From positions 1 to 25,321 of the forward strand of contig DATIDQ010000084.1 in the NCBI GenBank assembly GCA_035456205.1: 25,321 nucleotides of DNA. The letters run 5' to 3'. Positions 22,648 through 25,321 of this stretch are shown here, one piece after another. A program made the position numbers and the translations under genes. Source of the stretch: UBA7239 sp035456205. GTDB lineage: Bacteria; Pseudomonadota; Gammaproteobacteria; Pseudomonadales; UBA7239. Position 1 is the first letter of the stretch. Every line of letters starts with the position of its first letter. A model generated the notes under the pieces. That model did no database searches, was not told the origin of the DNA, and saw only the letters and a program-made list of their open reading frames with translations.

Positions 22648-24066
22648 ATGAGCAAGCGCGAGCTGCGCAGCGTCGGTATCGACGTCGGCACCACCACCAC
22701 GCAGGTGATTTTCTCCCGCCTGGTGCTGGTCAACCGTGCGTCGCTGTCGCAAGTCCCTCATTACGAATTCGACTCGCGCGAGGTCACCTATGTCAGCCCG
22801 GTGGCTTTTACCCCGATCGATCTCGACGGGCATTTGCGCGAAGACGAGCTGCTCGCCTTCATTCTGGAACAATACCGCTTGGCTGGACTGGCGCCCGAGC
22901 AGATCGAATCCGGTGCGATCATCATCACCGGTGAAACCTCCAAGGCGCAAAATGCCCGTCCGGCCGTGTTGCGCCTGGCCGAAAGGCTCGGTGACTTCGT
23001 GGTCGCTACTGCCGGACCGCATCTGGAGTCGGTCATCGCCGGGCGCGGTGCTGGCGCGGCGGAACTGTCGGTCGCAACAGCCGGTCGCGTGCTCAATATC
23101 GACATCGGCGGCGGCACCGCCAACTACGCGCTGTTCGAGGCCGGCCGCGTTATTGGCACTGCCTGTATGAACGTTGGCGGGCGTCTACTGGAGACAGACA
23201 ATAGTGGCGCATTGCGGCATATGCACGAGCCGGCGCGGGCCATCTGCCGTGAGCTGTTCGGCAACGAACCGTGGACGCTGGGCAGAGAGCACATGGAAAA
23301 AGTGGCGCGCCGTATGGCGGCGCTGATTTTCGAGGTGGTTGACGGCAATCTGACGCCGTTGGCTAAGCAACTGCTGATGACTGATCCATTGCCCCCGGTA
23401 GGCCATTTGCAGGCGTTGACCCTGTCCGGTGGCGTTGGCGAATGTTACTACCATGATCAAGATCCGGCGCCGTTTCGTTTCGGCGATATCGGGCCGCTGT
23501 TGGCTGCGGCGTTGCACCGTGACCCCGGTCTCCAGAGCCTGCCGCTGCGCGAGCCGAAACAGACGGTGCGCGCCACGGTGATCGGCGCGGGCGCCCACAG
23601 CCTGTCGCTGTCCGGCAGCACTATCTGGTTGCGCGAGATGGTGCTGCCGTTGCGCAATGTGCCGGTGGTGCAGTGCCCGCAGACTTGGGCGGCTCGGCAG
23701 GGCGACGGGCTGGCCGATGGCTGGCGGCAGAACCTGAAGCACATGGACTTGCGCGCCGACAACGACCTGTACGCGCTGGCCTTGCCGCAGGATATGCCGG
23801 TGGCCTACCAGGCTATCCTGCGCTGTGTGGAGGAGCTCGGCAAATTCCTGCAGCGTATGACCAACCCTCATCCTTTACTGCTGATAGCGCGCCAGGACCT
23901 GGGCAAGGTTCTCGGCATGTTGTTGCAACCACGCCTGGCTGGTCGCTCCCTGGCGGTTATCGACGAAGTGGCGACCAATGATGGCGATTACATAGATATC
24001 GGCAGCCCGTTGTTCGACGGTGAGATCCTTCCTCTCACCGTCAAATCACTGGCTTTTCCTTCCTGA
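22648..24066 (+). CDS. eutA: ethanolamine ammonia-lyase reactivating factor EutA
   Basis: This is a 472-residue ASKHA-fold ATPase that releases damaged cobalamin from ethanolamine ammonia-lyase so that fresh adenosylcobalamin can bind. The phosphate-1 motif GIDVGTTTTQ is at about 10-19 and the phosphate-2 motif DIGGGTAN at 152-159; GETSKAQNARP, TLSGGVGECYY and VIGAGAHSLSLSGST are conserved. It is close in length to the E. coli protein (467). It lies 19 bases after eutH and 9 bases before eutB, its target. Confidence 0.95.
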   Translation: MSKRELRSVGIDVGTTTTQVIFSRLVLVNRASLSQVPHYEFDSREVTYVSPVAFTPIDLDGHLREDELLAFILEQYRLAGLAPEQIESGAIIITGETSKAQNARPAVLRLAERLGDFVVATAGPHLESVIAGRGAGAAELSVATAGRVLNIDIGGGTANYALFEAGRVIGTACMNVGGRLLETDNSGALRHMHEPARAICRELFGNEPWTLGREHMEKVARRMAALIFEVVDGNLTPLAKQLLMTDPLPPVGHLQALTLSGGVGECYYHDQDPAPFRFGDIGPLLAAALHRDPGLQSLPLREPKQTVRATVIGAGAHSLSLSGSTIWLREMVLPLRNVPVVQCPQTWAARQGDGLADGWRQNLKHMDLRADNDLYALALPQDMPVAYQAILRCVEELGKFLQRMTNPHPLLLIARQDLGKVLGMLLQPRLAGRSLAVIDEVATNDGDYIDIGSPLFDGEILPLTVKSLAFPS

Positions 24067-24075
24067 GGTGACGTG

Positions 24076-25321
24076 ATGAAACTGAAAACCCAATTGTTCG
24101 GTAAGACCTATCAATTCAAGGATGTCAAAGAGGTTTTGGCCAAGGCCAACGAACTGCGATCGGGTGACGTCCTCGCCGGTGTGGCGGCTGCCACCGCACA
24201 GGAGCGTGTGGCGGCCAAGCAGGTGCTGTCGGAGATGACCGTCGCCGACATCCGTATGAATCCGGTGGTTCCTTACGAGGAAGACTGCGTTACCCGGATC
24301 ATCCAGGACGGCATCAACGAGACCTCCTACAAGAAGATTGCCCAGTGGAGCATCAGCGAGCTGCGTGAATACATTCTCGACGATACCACTTGTACCAATC
24401 GCATCGCTTTTTTACGCAAGGGTCTCAGCTCCGAGGTGGTAGCGGCGGTGACAAAAATTTGTTCCAACGCAGACCTGATCTACGGCGCCAAAAAAATGCC
24501 GGTGGTGAAGAAAGCCAACAACACTATCGGCTTGCCCGGCCATTTCAGTGCACGCCTGCAGCCTAACGACACCCGCGACGATGTGAAGAGTATTGCAGCA
24601 CAGTTGTACGAAGGGCTGTCCTTCGGTCTCGGCGACGCGGTTATCGGGGTCAACCCTGTGACCGACAACGTGGAGAACCTCACCCGGGTCATGAACGTCT
24701 TGTACGAGGCCATCGACAAGTTCGCTATCCCCACCCAGGGCTGCGTATTGGCGCACATCACCACGCAGATGGAAGCAATCCGGCGCGGTGCGCCGGGTGG
24801 GTTGATCTTCCAGAGCATCTGCGGCAGCGAGAAGGGCCTGCGCGAGTTCGGCGTGGAGCTGGCGATGCTCGATGAGGCGCGCGATGTCGGTGCCCAGTAC
24901 TGCCGTATCTCAGGGGAAAACTGCCTGTACTTCGAGACCGGCCAGGGTTCGGCGCTGTCGGCTGGCGCTCACCACGGTGCTGACCAGCTGACCATGGAGG
25001 CGCGCAACTACGGTCTGGCCCGCCACTACGATCCGTTTCTGGTCAATACCGTGGTCGGTTTCATCGGCCCGGAGTACCTGTACAACGATAGGCAGATCAT
25101 TCGCGCCGGTCTGGAAGACCATTTCATGGGCAAACTCAGCGGCATTTCGATGGGTGTCGACGCCTGCTACACCAACCACGCCGACGCCGACCAGAACTCC
25201 AACGAGAACCTGATGGTGCTGCTCGCCGCCGCTGGCTGTAACTACATCATGGGCATGCCGATGGGCGACGACATCATGCTCAACTACCAGACCAGTGCCT
25301 TCCACGACACTGCCACCATGC
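24076..25321 (+). CDS. eutB: ethanolamine ammonia-lyase large subunit EutB (partial, cut at the right edge)
   Basis: 415 complete codons are present, against 453 for the whole E. coli protein, so only the last part is missing. It is the TIM-barrel subunit that cleaves ethanolamine to acetaldehyde and ammonia with adenosylcobalamin, together with EutC. Numbering matches E. coli without gaps, and the known active-site residues are all present: R160, Q162 (SARLQP), N193 (GVNPVT), E287 (LYFETGQG) and D362 (SMGVDACYTN). Two residues beside D362 differ (E. coli has CDCC where this has VDAC). GAGGTG precedes the ATG. eutC should follow outside the window. Confidence 0.97.
   Translation, partial: MKLKTQLFGKTYQFKDVKEVLAKANELRSGDVLAGVAAATAQERVAAKQVLSEMTVADIRMNPVVPYEEDCVTRIIQDGINETSYKKIAQWSISELREYILDDTTCTNRIAFLRKGLSSEVVAAVTKICSNADLIYGAKKMPVVKKANNTIGLPGHFSARLQPNDTRDDVKSIAAQLYEGLSFGLGDAVIGVNPVTDNVENLTRVMNVLYEAIDKFAIPTQGCVLAHITTQMEAIRRGAPGGLIFQSICGSEKGLREFGVELAMLDEARDVGAQYCRISGENCLYFETGQGSALSAGAHHGADQLTMEARNYGLARHYDPFLVNTVVGFIGPEYLYNDRQIIRAGLEDHFMGKLSGISMGVDACYTNHADADQNSNENLMVLLAAAGCNYIMGMPMGDDIMLNYQTSAFHDTATM

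Overview
The window looks like a gammaproteobacterial chromosome, probably of Pseudomonadales/Cellvibrionales type. The evidence is a DksA whose C-terminal part closely follows the E. coli protein and is followed directly by gluQ, the engB / cytochrome c4 / dsbA neighbourhood known from Pseudomonas, the dapF, DUF484, xerC and YigB-like HAD set, and a trpGDC cluster without trpE. The taxonomic placement is inference. No rRNA, tRNA, insertion sequence or CRISPR array is visible.

Layout. 1-2633 (minus strand) holds a DUF484 protein, xerC, a YbjQ-family protein, a small two-helix membrane protein and a YigB-like HAD phosphatase that runs off the left edge. 2794-4698 (plus) is dksA-gluQ; this DksA carries a long Lys/Ala/Pro-rich histone-H1-like N-terminal extension containing a near-perfect 90-bp tandem duplication. 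4688-6206 (minus) is engB-dapF, with a good candidate promoter for dapF inside the 3' end of engB. 6349-10017 (plus) is cytochrome c4, dsbA and uvrD, with clear terminators after the first two. 10023-13236 (minus) is trpG-trpD-trpC-xthA; the xthA product resembles Pseudomonas Crc but keeps the nuclease residues.

From 13563 to the right edge, all on the plus strand, is an ethanolamine-utilisation (eut) microcompartment operon in the enterobacterial order S-P-Q-T-D-M-N-E-J-G-H-A-B, cut inside eutB. EutH is the putative ethanolamine permease. EutB (with EutC, presumably beyond the edge) cleaves ethanolamine to acetaldehyde and ammonia using adenosylcobalamin, which EutT makes and EutA exchanges on the enzyme. 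EutE oxidises acetaldehyde to acetyl-CoA and EutG reduces it to ethanol. EutD makes acetyl phosphate, and EutP/EutQ are reported acetate kinases. EutS, EutM and EutN are shell proteins, and EutJ is a chaperone-like ATPase. By eye this half is richer in G+C than most of the left half, which fits horizontal acquisition between trpG and an unknown right flank.

The most unusual sequence signals are non-coding or at the level of single residues. Three tandem hairpins fill the gap before eutM. A 14-bp repeat in three copies, followed by a small terminator-like hairpin, lies between eutN and eutE. A duplicated 9-bp motif sits just upstream of the probable eut promoter. EutT has lost one cysteine of its metal motif. 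No eut regulator is present in the window.
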